Source: Gnetum montanum (Eukaryota; Streptophyta; Gnetopsida; Gnetales; Gnetaceae). Taken from it: 64,000 nt of DNA. The notes under the pieces are model-generated. The model saw nothing but the letters and a program-made list of their open reading frames with translations, did no database searches and was not told the origin of the DNA. A program made the translations under genes and the position numbers. Numbering within the stretch: the stretch's first letter is position 1; each line of letters starts with the position of its first letter. The stretch is taken from contig MNCI01003327.1 of assembly GCA_015680685.1 (NCBI GenBank), positions 82,200 to 146,199 of the forward strand, given 5' to 3'. Shown one piece after another: positions 24,291 through 34,564 of the stretch.

Positions 24291-25340
24291 CAGTTACAGC
24301 TGATGCAAATACCCCCAACAGTAGAGAATTGGCAACGGCTCTGACACAAGTCACCCAAGCATTGAAGCAAAAGAACACTTCGTTGAGCTTGTATGACTTG
24401 GTGCTAACATCCCAAACACATCGAGAAGCTCTAGTACGCATGTTAACGTTGATCCTGGTAAGCGAGGACTTGCCCTCGAACCAACCCGCCATTCATGCGG
24501 TAATGTACTCGTCTCACGGGACCACTTCTAAACCCTTGAGCTTCCATGACGACAACATTAAGGTGGACAAAAAAATAGGGGAAATAACAACAGCCCCCAT
24601 TTTCATAACAATACGCATAAACCAGTTCAAGATACACAAGGTCCACGTAGATAATGGGGCTGCCACAAACGTAGTACTGTACCCCATCATTGAACAACTA
24701 GGGCTTACTAAATTAATCAAACCAACCGCAACCACATGTTTAAAATCATTTAGCGGGTTACGCGTAATGGTCAAAGGGACAGTGATCTTAGACTTCATAG
24801 CAAGGGATCAATTCCCCACGTCCGTCGATTTCCTGGTGGTCGACGAAATGCCAGGATTCAACTTAATATTAGGGAGACCCTGGTTGGCCCAACTAAAAGC
24901 GGTCTCCTCCCCTATACACCAAGAGATCCACCTGCCTTATGAAGGTGGTGAAATCATCATACATAGGGAGGTTGCTACGCCTATCATTTCCTCACACGTA
25001 GAGATGGACCAAGGCTCAGAGGTCGAGCTTGAAGAGCCTAAACGAAATGATAAAAATGCGCAAAAACTAGTAAACAATGAGCCTTTAAACATGGAACAAG
25101 ACCCATCTAAAATAGAAATTCCTGCGTCTGACACTGTACATACGACTTCTCAAGCAAAAACTCGCACAGAAACCATGCCAACTACCAAAACATCTGAAAA
25201 CATTGACACATAACCACTCCGCCAGACCTCCCTTGGGCTGAATTACCATTCAATGTGATCAGCGAAGGGGATGCTGAATATAGGATCATACCCGTTAACA
25301 CATCACCTAACATTAAAAGGAAGAAAATTAAAAAACTATT
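24291..25340 (+). CDS. GyC aspartic protease region (open)
   Basis: The 375-codon frame starting at 24,086 is open through the protease to 25,213. KVHVDNGAATNVV (about residues 190-202 of that frame) stands where retropepsins carry Asp-Ser/Thr-Gly; the Tat group often has Asp-Gly-Gly, so Asp-Asn-Gly is a variant of uncertain activity. FNLILGRPWLAQLKAVSSPI marks the C-terminal core. An acidic tail of about 90 residues follows. After the stop, another frame continues the conserved LPFNVISEGDAEYRI segment to about 25,340. RT would be expected next but is replaced by the repeat array and the antisense gene. Confidence 0.8.
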
Positions 25341-25344
25341 ACAA

Positions 25345-25625
25345 TAATATCAACACACCTAGTCCGAAACGACGTTAAATTATAACATGTCCAAAACGAC
25401 GTTAAACTACAACTCGTCCGAAATGACGCTAAACTACGATAAATTGAAAAACAAAAAAAATTATTAAACTACACTCCCTGTCCGAGATGACGCTAAACTA
25501 TCATGTTCGCAAAGACATGATCAGCAATTATCGGTCAACAGAAAAATCCACCCGCGTCATTCGAAATATCTCTCGTTTACGACCGAGGCCCAAAATGGCC
25601 TTAAACTAGTTCATGCGTGCATACT
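25345..25625 (+). repeat. Array of TCCGAAATGACGCTAAACTAC units (GyC, after protease)
   Basis: Four or more copies of a 24- to 26-base unit with core (A)TGACG(T/C)TAAACTAC at 25,355-25,505 and looser copies to 25,610. It sits in the same place as the GyB array at 13,661, between protease and the 3' end of the antisense gene. Confidence 0.72.
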
Positions 25626-25877
25626 TCGTTTTCCTTTTTGTTTAGCATTTACGATTACATCTCTGCATTACATTTAAAACAAAGAAAAAACAAGCCAAAA
25701 CATTTTACATTACTGTGTCATGTTTACAATTAAATTCAAAATCAACAAAAGTTTTCTTACATGCAATGTTGTACAATTACAAGTGTCAATTGTTTCCGCC
25801 CATCTCAAAATTTTCAAGTTACAATTCCCGTATAAGTCTGATTCATAAAAAACAACAAAAACTTAGAAATTAAAACG
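25626..25877. other. GyC spacer between array and antisense stop
   Basis: AT-rich, no ORF. It should hold the 3' untranslated region of the antisense gene on the minus strand; no clear poly(A) signal was picked out. Confidence 0.4.
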
Positions 25878-28800
25878 CTAAACGAGAGGGTTGTCCCCTT
25901 TAAATTCACCGGCATCAAGGGCCCCTGCTCCACTAGGGCCAGCTTCTTGGGCATCATCGCCACCTTCATCCTGAAAATACCAAAAAGAAACAACCAACAT
26001 ATGAATAAGCGAATGTCAAAATTTTAAACATTATTCAATAAATTAAGGACAAAACGCTTACCATAGGAGATCCCCCTAAGCCGAATTCCAGCCGACGAAG
26101 GATTTCTTCTTCTGAAACGCTGGCCCAATCTGTCCCATCAAGGCCTAAGTCAACGTCTGCCAAAGTCTTTCCTTTGTCGACAGCCGACTAGGTAGGACGT
26201 TTCAGAGGGAACTTGCCCACCGACACTTCCCCAGAAGTAGTTGTGATCACCCTTGTAGGCGACTCCATTTCCACAGTTGTATTTTGAGCAAAAGTATCAA
26301 AGGTAGAACGCAAACCCAAACCCTCCACAAACATCTCTAGTTGGCGCTTTTCAATAGACACCTCCTTTAATGACTTCTTGTAGTAATGTTTGTGATGTTT
26401 CTCATCCTGACTCCACTTATGAACCTTGGAAGCGAAGGCTTTCCAATCCTAATATTTAAGGTTCAGGAGATCAATTTGGGCTTTCTGCTCTGCTATTCTC
26501 CGAGTCAGCGATGCATGATGATTCAGTAGATTCCAATATCTAGTGTATGTAACCTCGGACGTTCGCCAGGAGTGATCTCCGCTTAGTTTGGCAGCGGCGA
26601 ACTCATACCGAGCCTTCAGATCATCACGTTCCACTGACAATTCAAAGACTTCCTTTTCTTTTGCCTGAATCTATAGCCACAACTGCTCAATGGAACGCCT
26701 ACAAGTCCATAACGACTTAGCGTTGTGCACAAGGCCTTCTGCAACTCCATCATAAATAGGCCTTGGCACCTGTTCCACTTCTGGGAAAAGTGTGGTTAAA
26801 ATTTCTATGCTAATGCTTTCAAAGGGATCCAAACCTCTAAATGATTTATACCTATGTTTGGGTGGGCTTCCTGGATCCGTTCAACAACTTCCTCCACGAT
26901 TCCAGCCACAAAATCCATTTTTCTTAGCATTTCAGACCAAGTAAATGGCTCACGGGTACAGGATGAACTAACCTCTGAGGTCCTCTTAGGAGGAAACGTT
27001 TTCATGGGTACATCCAGCCGCACTGTCCTGGTCTCGCTGCCTTCATCTGAACAAGATAAAAACACAAAAATAAAATACCATAGGAATGATAATTGGTCAA
27101 GCAATTCAAAACGAAATAAAGAGGAAAACGTACCATGATCCTTTTCACCCTCTAGGGGGTTGCCCAAGTCCAGATTTCCCTTAAGGAAGCTGCTGAACAT
27201 TTGGTTGATAGTGTCCTGATCATCCAACGGTACAGTTTCAGTGGTATTTTCCTTTAACTCCTCTGTTCCTCTGCCCTGGCTCTTCTCCGTATGTTCCTCC
27301 CCATTATTCTTCTCCGTGTTGGTCTCCTCCTCCTCCTCGGTGATAGTCTCTAAAGCCTGCTTCCTCACTTTTTTAAAAATTAAGCCAAAAATATCAATGA
27401 CACATAAGTGATTGAAGTAAAAGTTATAAACAAAACAAAAACGATAAAGCAATAAGCGGGAGAGGTCCGCTTACTAGGTATCTTGAAGCGTATACGCTTC
27501 ACGCGTGGTGGGTGCACATCGGAGACTTCCTCAGTCATACGTTCAGGCCTTTTTAGCTTTGACTTGGCTTGGCCAATGGTCTCCTTGATGACTCGTTCTA
27601 CCCTTCTAGCAGTGTAGGGTACATCATCTAGCTCCAATTCCAAACTATCACGTGTGTGGATTGAAGCATCAGATGATCCCCCTGTAGTAATAGAAACAGA
27701 TTCATCAATGCCTTCAGGTGCATCTTGGGATTTTGCTGTCTCAAACAAGTGATTGATCCACGGGCAGGATAGCTGACCCCGATCCCGCAGAACAAACTTG
27801 TTGTCTGCATGGACTACTAGGAACTCCACAAAATGACGAAGATAACTGGTGGAGAACGCAAAGGTGAAGTGGGATTGTGCCTCGACATTTGAACGCAACC
27901 GCACTATCTCCTTGTGCATGCCCAACAACAAAAATTGTGCCCAGTTATATCACATGCCCGTTTCCAAGACAGTTCGCATGACACGAACAACCTCAACCCC
28001 AAGACACTTCACCTGGGAAAGGGTTTTAGGGAATACCCGTGCCCTGAATAGGGGATATAATTCGTTCACTTCCACAAGTTTTGCTTTCCCCTGCATCAAG
28101 ACCCTTGGCACCCTTGGCCACACCTAGCCAATCTTCCAACTCATGAACCGTCTGGAGCTCTTTATGAGCTCTGTCTAATACTACATTTAAGCCATTTGCT
28201 GGTACACCAAATAAGTTTGAAAATACCTTAGGCGATAGATGAAAAACTACCTTGACACCCTTAATCCGGGTGCTATAGTACGAGACAGACTCATTAAAAG
28301 AATCCACGATCCCAATCATCTCCCTTATGGATACGTCAGAACTTGGGATCATAAAGAGCTTCATGAGGCCCGCATTATCCAGGCAATGAACGATGGATGA
28401 TGGAGCTTGTCTACGCAACCACTTTTGAGCCTTAGTCACCTCCCCAAACTTCATCGACAAGGTAGTCTCGGTTCATCCAGTTGTCACCGGATCCCCACCA
28501 GGAGGCACATCAACTGTAAAAGAAACTTAAAGTGGTCATATTAGCGTAACTCCAAACAGTTGGACAAACTCATTAACATATCTAGGAAATGTTATCATTT
28601 ACCGTTAGTGATGGATTTAGATGTGCTACCAGAGTCACGAGGGAGGATTGGCCCTTTGTCCGACCAGTCTTCATGAAGCCACCCATGAGCTTTGCACATC
28701 GCGAATGCTCTGGAGAACTACTTGTGAAAATGGATGATCACTCCCTTCGTTTGACCCAGTACGATTCCACGAAAGGTGGGGCCCATCATGAATGCCTCCA

Positions 28801-29350
28801 GGGCAGTGCGAGCAAGAGCTAGTCCTTCATTCTCAGCGTATGTCCCGTCCGGGTTGGCCTTCGGCCTGTAAACAAACAAATGTCAAAACAAGAAACTAAC
28901 ACCAAATGGCGAAAGGAAACAATAAACTTAAATAGGCCTACCTGTCCACTCGGTACACTGTGCTGGGAGGATTCTGGAACAATGTGTGCACGTGGGTAGC
29001 TATGAACAGAGTATTGTTGAGGTAGTCTAACCCTCATGGCAATAGTGCCCACATGCGCATTAATGGCGTGTTGACCTGGGCCCACGGGTAGAACCATCCT
29101 CGTTAACAAGTGGCCCCTCGTCAATGTCTTCTATGAAGACCATGACACCCTATGCAGCTCTCGATAGCATTGCCTCAAGCCCACTCCTTGCAACCACTTC
29201 CCTAAAGTTCGACCAGATGGCAACCTCGAAATTGTCTAACATGAAGGCCAAAATCTCACATGCACCTTCCCTGAACCAAACCCCATTGTTATCCATGGTT
29301 AAATCCAGGGGAGGCTCATCAGCCTCAACGAGGCCAACCCATGTTAACAC
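25878..29350 (-). pseudogene. Antisense spliced gene of GyC (best-preserved copy)
   Basis: Minus-strand gene with clear intron signals: acceptor TTTACAG at 28,866 and donor GGTAAATG at 28,602 bound an exon 28,865-28,603; acceptor TTTTACAG opens the next at 28,514; donor GTAGGCC near 28,938; donor GGTACG near 27,133; acceptor TTGTTCAG near 27,052; donor GGTAAGCG near 26,060; last exon from about 25,972 to the stop at 25,878. The 28,460-28,090 part includes FHLSPKVFSNLFGVPANG, resembling the 'putative plant transposon protein' domain. A Glu/Thr-rich acidic part (27,360-27,180), a charged possible coiled coil (26,640-26,330) and a Gly/Asp-rich tail with GPSG follow. A frame change near 28,090 may be a frameshift. 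Known function: none. Confidence 0.72.
29150..29350 (-). pseudogene. First antisense exon, resembles FCP1/HAD phosphatase segment
   Basis: A minus-strand frame of 66 codons from ATG at 29,350. It contains FEVAIWSNFREVV preceded by a WFREGACEILAFML stretch. This pattern (R-P/x-G-x-x-E-F-L ... F-E-V-A-I-W-S) resembles the central part of FCP1-like HAD-family CTD phosphatases. The GyB counterpart, at about 17,990-17,860, reads WFRPDVSSFLSSSCNILVW, which keeps the Arg-Pro and Val-Trp positions better. The catalytic Asp-x-Asp motif of the fold is not visible. This may be a captured host exon or chance likeness. Confidence 0.4.
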
Positions 29351-29352
29351 CC

Positions 29353-29491
29353 AGACAAATTCTCAGCCAACTGGGAAGGGCCTTACTTGGTCATTAAAGC
29401 ATTTGACAATGGAGCATTCAAGTTAGCTGATATGGAAGGAAACGAATTCGCCAATCCAACCAATCACTTGTTCCTGAAACTATTCTACATT
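29353..29491 (+). pseudogene. GyC pol remnant (end of integrase)
   Basis: The plus strand reads FSANWEGPYLVIKAF, then GAFKLADMEGNEF, matching GyB at 35,697-35,795 (FLANWEGPYLVTKAY, GAFKLADMNGKEF). This is the C-terminal GPY/F-like end of integrase. The match begins sharply at 29,353, directly beside the first antisense exon, so the junction marks the deletion that removed RT, RNase H and most of integrase. Confidence 0.85.
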
Positions 29492-29514
29492 TGAGTACCA
29501 GCTCAGGTACGTAA

Positions 29515-29870
29515 GAGTCCTGGAATCACAACTATAAACTGATACCACAGCTCGTCCCAGAATCATGACTATAAACTGATACCATAGCCTGTCCTAGCAT
29601 CATGACAATAAACTGATACCCCACAATGTCCGCAATGATGATAAACTAGCACCCGTTCGGCATGATAGTAAACTGCCACCGTCACAACCATCAAAGTCCG
29701 CTAAGACTATAAACTAGCTTGCCTCCTCATAGTCCGCTAAGACTAAAAACTGGCAATGTAATGTCTGCCATGATGCTAAACAGGCAATGTCCAACGGGTT
29801 ACGACATAAAACTAACCTATGATAGTCCACCAAGACTATAAACTGGCAAATTCATCTCTGGTTCATCAAT
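29515..29870 (+). repeat. GyC array after pol (CATGACTATAAACTGATACCA units)
   Basis: About eight units with core ATGACTATAAACTGATACC and, further on, AAGACTATAAACTGGCA. Same location and unit as the GyB array at 35,800-36,245. Confidence 0.75.
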
Positions 29871-30836
29871 CTACTGCCACATTTGAGCTTCATCACTGCA
29901 TCGCCCGCCATCAGGAGATCCTACCAACGCTGTTGCCATTGACATACAGTGCTTGAAATCTCTTTCGGTATCTTTGTTCCATCTGCCGCCGTGTAAGTCT
30001 AAGCTCGATCATTCACTCATGGTTTTCTTGTCTCCTTGGAGTTGTGTTTGCAGGATGACACCTAGAGGTTTTCGCATAAGAATGCACCTCATCGCAAGCA
30101 GCAATATGGAACAATGTTCATAGCACACATGGCGAGACTAAATCAAACCGTTCACTAGTACATTCCCATTCCCGATATATTCACTATCTATTTACCGACC
30201 TCCGATGCACCGAATACATTCAAAACATTAAGCATGCTGTTGCACACTGCAACACGATAAAGCAGTTGCAACACACGGCATGGCACCTGAGCATGAGTAC
30301 AAGATCAATGCAAACCTCCAAAAAAAAAGAGAGAGACCCTTGGCACTTCCCACATAAGCCCCAGGCGGGAAGGCAGTTGTCTCAAAACCAAGTACTCATG
30401 TCCAAAACGGCCAAGAAGCATCCAATTGCATGGCTTTGGCTCTCTGCCAACAGATCCCCCCTAAACATTAAACACGGGCCCTGTTCCTCCAAAGAATGTA
30501 ACACCTCCTCCTGTGGCCTTGGTCTTGCCAACAAGTTCTCTTGAACACTAACCAAGAGCCTTGTTCCGCCAAAGGATGCACATCGCATATCTGAATTCCG
30601 AGTCTACTAAACAATGGCTATTGACAAGGACCAGCATGCCGCACACCTGAGCAACTCCATTTTCCTACCAGCCACAAACCTCACTTTCCCGATCCCATGT
30701 ACTACTGAACACGGTGCGATGATGTCTAGTCAAGTGGCAACGAACAAGGTCTCTATCGAGTTGCTTGTCGTGTTTTGCACTTCTTTGTCGACGCTTCTTG
30801 GGTCGATTCCTCCAAGTGTCAACAAAGAGGGGTCAA
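29871..30836 (+). other. GyC 3' untranslated region with polypurine tract
   Basis: Noncoding, matches the GyB 3' region 36,250-37,429 in patches (GGAGTTGTGTTTGCA...GATGACA near 30,040 and 36,460; ACAATGGCTATTGACAAGGACCA near 30,611 and 37,138). It ends with the purine-rich AACAAAGAGGGGTCAA at 30,821-30,836, the polypurine tract directly before the 3' LTR. Confidence 0.7.
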
Positions 30837-31979
30837 TGAAACACCACAAAATTTTGAGCTTGGTACTTCTCCAGCAAGAAGCAGGTCCCTGGGACCCACA
30901 GACAACCACAACTACATTTGGTGTCACACATTGCAACTTTGGGGATCAAAATGATTAATTTTCACTAAGTATCCAGTACCAGCGTATACGCCCAGCGTAT
31001 ACGCCCGACGTCCACAGCGTATACGCCCAGCGTATACACCCGACATCCACAGCATATACGCCCGACGTATACGCCCAGCGTAGACATCCAACTTACACAC
31101 CGACGTACACACTTCACATGTATGCTCGGCGGGTACGGAAAATGTTTACGCCCAGCATGGAATCTCCAAAGATAGAATGAAAATAGCACTGAAGAGCAAG
31201 AATTGAAGCAAGTCGGTAACCATCAGCGTATATGCCCAGCGTCCACAGCATCTACGTCCAGCACATCCAGCATATACACCCAGAGTCTACGCCCACCTGA
31301 TACAGCGTATACACTCAGCACATGTAATATATTGTATATTTGTAAACTTTATGCACCTAGTCAACGCGCCACGTGTCTCCCAACCCAAGTCTAGTGTAAC
31401 AACCGGTATAAAAACCTCACTTTTCCACTTGCATCAGGACGGTTGGCAAAAATCCTGGAGCAGACCAGAGAACATTTACACTATGCATTAGAGCTAAAAA
31501 CCCTTTTATGCTGGACAGTCCTGTACACTGGGCACACAATCTCTACGCTCCGCCTACAGTGCGAACCAGTCGAGTCATCCTTGCATCCACCAGGGCTTTT
31601 CGTCCGCCTTGTGTTCCATCACAACTACGTTAGACCGGTGCACTATACTTTCATTCTGTAATATCATTGTTTACAGTTTACGCTAATTTCTTCCATGTGT
31701 TCTATTTACGCTCGTTTACACTTACACCCTATTCGCATCTGTTACGTTGTTTACGCTCTTGTTTACGCCCGTTACGCCGTTTACGCATAACCCAGCGTAT
31801 CGCACTTCGGCATACGTTCGGGGAAATCCTTGTCTGTTCCGCGTGTGAACCACCCAAGGTACTCTACCTTCGTGCATTCTAGCTCGCCCTCAGGTGAAGG
31901 TAGGGTCTTCTGTGCGTGCCCGGTGATCCCACGGTCTCTGTTTTCTTCTAGCTGGAGATCAACAATTTCGGCCAGTACA
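30837..31979 (+). repeat. GyC 3' LTR
   Basis: Opens TGAAACACCACAAAATTTTG and closes GGCCAGTACA. GCGTATACGCCCA motifs fill 30,980-31,310; TATA box at 31,407. It differs from the 5' LTR by scattered substitutions and extra motif copies. The target duplication CCCTT follows at once. Confidence 0.9.
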
Positions 31980-31984
31980 CCCTT
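31980..31984 (+). repeat. Target duplication CCCTT of GyC (right)
   Basis: Identical to 19,556-19,560. GyB sequence resumes here. Confidence 0.85.
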
Positions 31985-32434
31985 ATCCCGACTTTCCTTT
32001 CCTCTACCCTTTTCCTTCATGTTGCCTTGTGCATGCTAACGCTGTTGATGGCAAGTCATGCTGATGTCATAGCTCACGTTGCACTCCTAAGTCACGTTGC
32101 AGTCAAGAACTCACGGTAGCAAAAAATGCCCTTCCTCCACTTCAAAATCCCCTTTTTAAACCCAACACATTCTATTTTTATCTTCTTTTATTTTACTTTA
32201 TTTTTCTCTCACTTTATATATTTTCTTCATTTTTTTAAATTTTTTTTCATTTGTGTTATATTTAGCACATAAAATTCATAAAACTTTGAAATCCCTGAAC
32301 TTATCGTTCACTCTCAAATTTAAAAGTCAAAATTTAAAAATGGTGCATACACTCAAGTAAACATGTAGCCCGGTATGGCCTTAAACTACCATGTGGCCTG
32401 GTACGGCCTTAAACTGCCATGGCTTTAAACTACC
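31985..32434 (+). other. GyB sequence between GyC and RT, with TTAAACTACC array
   Basis: First part (to 32,120) still carries AAGTCA(C/T)G(C/T)TG motifs, continuing the block at 18,345. AT-rich sequence follows. At 32,355-32,445 there are three copies of (A)TGGCCTTAAACT(A/G)CCATG, the same core as the array after protease. In an Ogre-type layout this would be near the acceptor side of the protease-RT intron. Confidence 0.55.
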
Positions 32435-32529
32435 ATGACTATCACCGCATCTTCAAATTTTTACATAGTTCACTTATATTTAGTAACTCCTTCTCCAAGA
32501 GGGTGTCTCTTACTCCACTCCCATTTTAA

Positions 32530-33785
32530 AATTGGCAGGAGCAAGCACATGGCCACCAAGAATATCCTCTCAACATTGTCTCTCAATGGACCATACGGGG
32601 AGGTAGAAAGAGCAATCAATCTAGAATTCTTGGATCTAGACCCATCCACATATTCTAATTTAATAGCCTCCACTCAAGAAATGTTAGACTAGCCTAAAAA
32701 TGTGACTAAGACTTTGGACCTAGAAGCTGATAATATCACTGAAGATCCTCTAGTTGAAATCCCCAGTGCTATAGTCAATGACGAAGCTAGAACATTAAAA
32801 TTCAGTGCCCTACTGGACTCATAACTTGTAGGTGACATCACGCAAGTCTTAAGAGACAACATAAAAATGTTCGCATGGTCATACACAGACATGCCAGGAT
32901 TAGACCCCCAGATCATCCAACATAACATCATTCTCGATGAAAAAATTAAATTGGTAAAATAAAAAGCAAGAAAGGTCATACTCGAGGTAGCATTAGCCGT
33001 CCATGCTGAAATCACAAAACTCTACCAAGCTGGCTTCATCTGGGCTATTGATTATTCCGATTGGGTACCAAACATTGTTGTAGTCCCTAAGAAGAATAGT
33101 AGTATATGCATATGCATTGATTTTCATGACCTTAACACAGCCACTATAAAAGGATGATTTTCCGTTACCTAGCATTGATCAACTCATTGACACAACTTTT
33201 GAGCATGCACTATTTCCTTTATGGATGGATTTTTAGGATACAACCAAATAAGAATCAATCCGTAACATCAACTTAGAACAAATTTCATGACACCTTGGGG
33301 CATATTCTATTATACTATGATGCCATTCGACCTTAAAAATGTAGGAGCTACATATCAACAAGAAATGACATATATATTCAATGATTACATGCTCAATTTG
33401 CTCAATGATTACATGGATGACATTGTGGTTAAATCTAAAACAACTGAACAACATGCAAAAGATCTAGACCTAGTGCTTAAACGTTGTCTCAAATATGACC
33501 TTAGACTCAATCCAAAGAAATGTGTTTTTGGCGTCAAAATAGGAAAAATGCTTAGTTTCCTAGTCTCTGAAATAGGGATACAGGTAGACCCCAATAAGGT
33601 TAAAGCAATAACCAATATGCAACCACTAAGAAACCTCACCGAACTACGTGGCCTCCAAGGTAGACTACAATTCATCAGACACTTTATTGAGAGGTTGATA
33701 GATAAGTTGAGACTAATGCAACATCTATTACAAAAGAATGTACATTTCCAATGGACTCAACAATGCCAGTAAGCATTTGAGAATA
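32530..33785 (+). pseudogene. GyB reverse transcriptase
   Basis: RNA-dependent DNA polymerase of a Gypsy element. FAWSYTDMPGLD at about 32,870-32,905, VVPKKNSSICICIDFHDLN at about 33,080-33,135, MTPWGIFYYTMMPFDLKNVG at 33,287-33,346 and the catalytic YMDDIVVKS at 33,411-33,437 appear in the expected order. ELRGLQGRLQFIRHFI follows, the linker to RNase H. Stops (TAG at about 32,690 and 33,235, TAA at 32,821 and 32,959) and a frameshift near 33,150 break the frame. The open part spans 161 codons (33,287-33,772). Confidence 0.9.
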
Positions 33786-33819
33786 TAAAACAAGCGATAA
33801 CCCAACTACTGACTATCTA

Positions 33820-34200
33820 TCCCCCGCAAAGTGATAAACCCTTTTATATCTACCTTGCAACTTCTGATGCTTCTATTGCATCAATGCTTTGTTAAAAACA
33901 TCAAGGTGGAGCTGAGATCCCCATATATTACCTAATCCACGCTTTAATCGCTTATGAACAATGATACAACGATGTGGAAAAATCATGCCTTGCCCTCATT
34001 TTCACCTTGAATAAATGGAAGCATCATCTCTTCCGCAATCAGGTTTACATCATTTGCAAAGATAATGTACTCTGCGCTATCACCAATAATATCTACGAGT
34101 CAAGTAGGATAGCTAGGTGGAAAGCAATGATCATGGAATTTGACTTGCACTATGTTTCTCAATCCTCCACAAAAGGTCAAGAGATAGTCACACAATAGTT
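33820..34200 (+). pseudogene. GyB RNase H (retroviral type)
   Basis: Removes RNA from RNA-DNA hybrids. LATSDASIASML (first catalytic Asp) at about 33,855-33,890, then EKSCLALIFTLNKWKHHLF (catalytic Glu position) at 33,977-34,033, and VIC(K)DN with SRIARW at 34,050-34,120. The active-site Glu and Asp are still readable. Two stops (TAA at 33,894, TGA at 33,956) break the frame. Confidence 0.82.
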
Positions 34201-34239
34201 GTTTCGCTAACACATGATCAAGCAATAGTTGACCTCGAA

Positions 34240-34397
34240 TTCCCCGACGAAAATGTTAATAGTATAAATGTCGTACCTGACAACTATGAAGCAATCCTCT
34301 ATTTCAATGGAGCTTCAACCTCCCAAGGAAGAAGTGATGGGATCCTTTTAACATATCCCTCTGGAGAAATCCAACCCTTCACCTACCAATTAACCTT
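34240..34397 (+). pseudogene. GyB second RNase H (archaeal-type), truncated by gap
   Basis: ILYFNGASTSQGRSDGILL followed by YPSGEIQPFTYQLT is the opening strand pattern of the additional RNase H (Y-F-D-G-A-S... G-x-G-x-x-L ... P-x-G) carried by Tat-lineage elements, with Asp replaced by Asn in FNGAS. The rest is hidden by the run of N from 34,398. Its presence is the main reason for placing GyB in the Tat/Ogre group. Confidence 0.75.
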
Positions 34398-34564
34398 NNN
34401 NNNNNNNNNNNNNNNNNNNNNNNNNNNNNNNNNNNNNNNNNNNNNNNNNNNNNNNNNNNNNNNNNNNNNNNNNNNNNNNNNNNNNNNNNNNNNNNNNNNN
34501 NNNNNNNNNNNNNNNNNNNNNNNNNNNNNNNNNNNNNNNNNNNNNNNNNNNNNNNNNNNNNNNN
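34398..34564. other. Assembly gap (167 N)
   Basis: Unknown bases within pol, between the second RNase H and integrase. The true gap size may differ. Confidence 1.

Larger units (their letters stand above)
19561..31979 (+). mobile_element. GyC: gag-protease Gypsy element lacking RT to integrase, with antisense gene
   Basis: Complete plus-strand element with LTRs of 1,095 and 1,143 bases and a perfect 5-bp target duplication CCCTT (19,556-19,560 and 31,980-31,984). Primer-binding site, leader, gag and protease are present. The antisense gene follows protease as in GyB. Sequence from RT through most of integrase is absent, and only the last ~46 codons of pol remain (29,353-29,491). It must depend on an autonomous partner for reverse transcription and integration. 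Its long open stretches (375 codons at 24,086-25,213) and exact target duplication suggest it is younger than GyB, which it interrupts. Confidence 0.9.

Noticed and set aside
30924-31189. Overlapping minus-strand frames within the GyC 3' LTR
   Set aside because: They arise from the GCGTATACGC array, which has no stops in some frames; repeat translation, not a gene.
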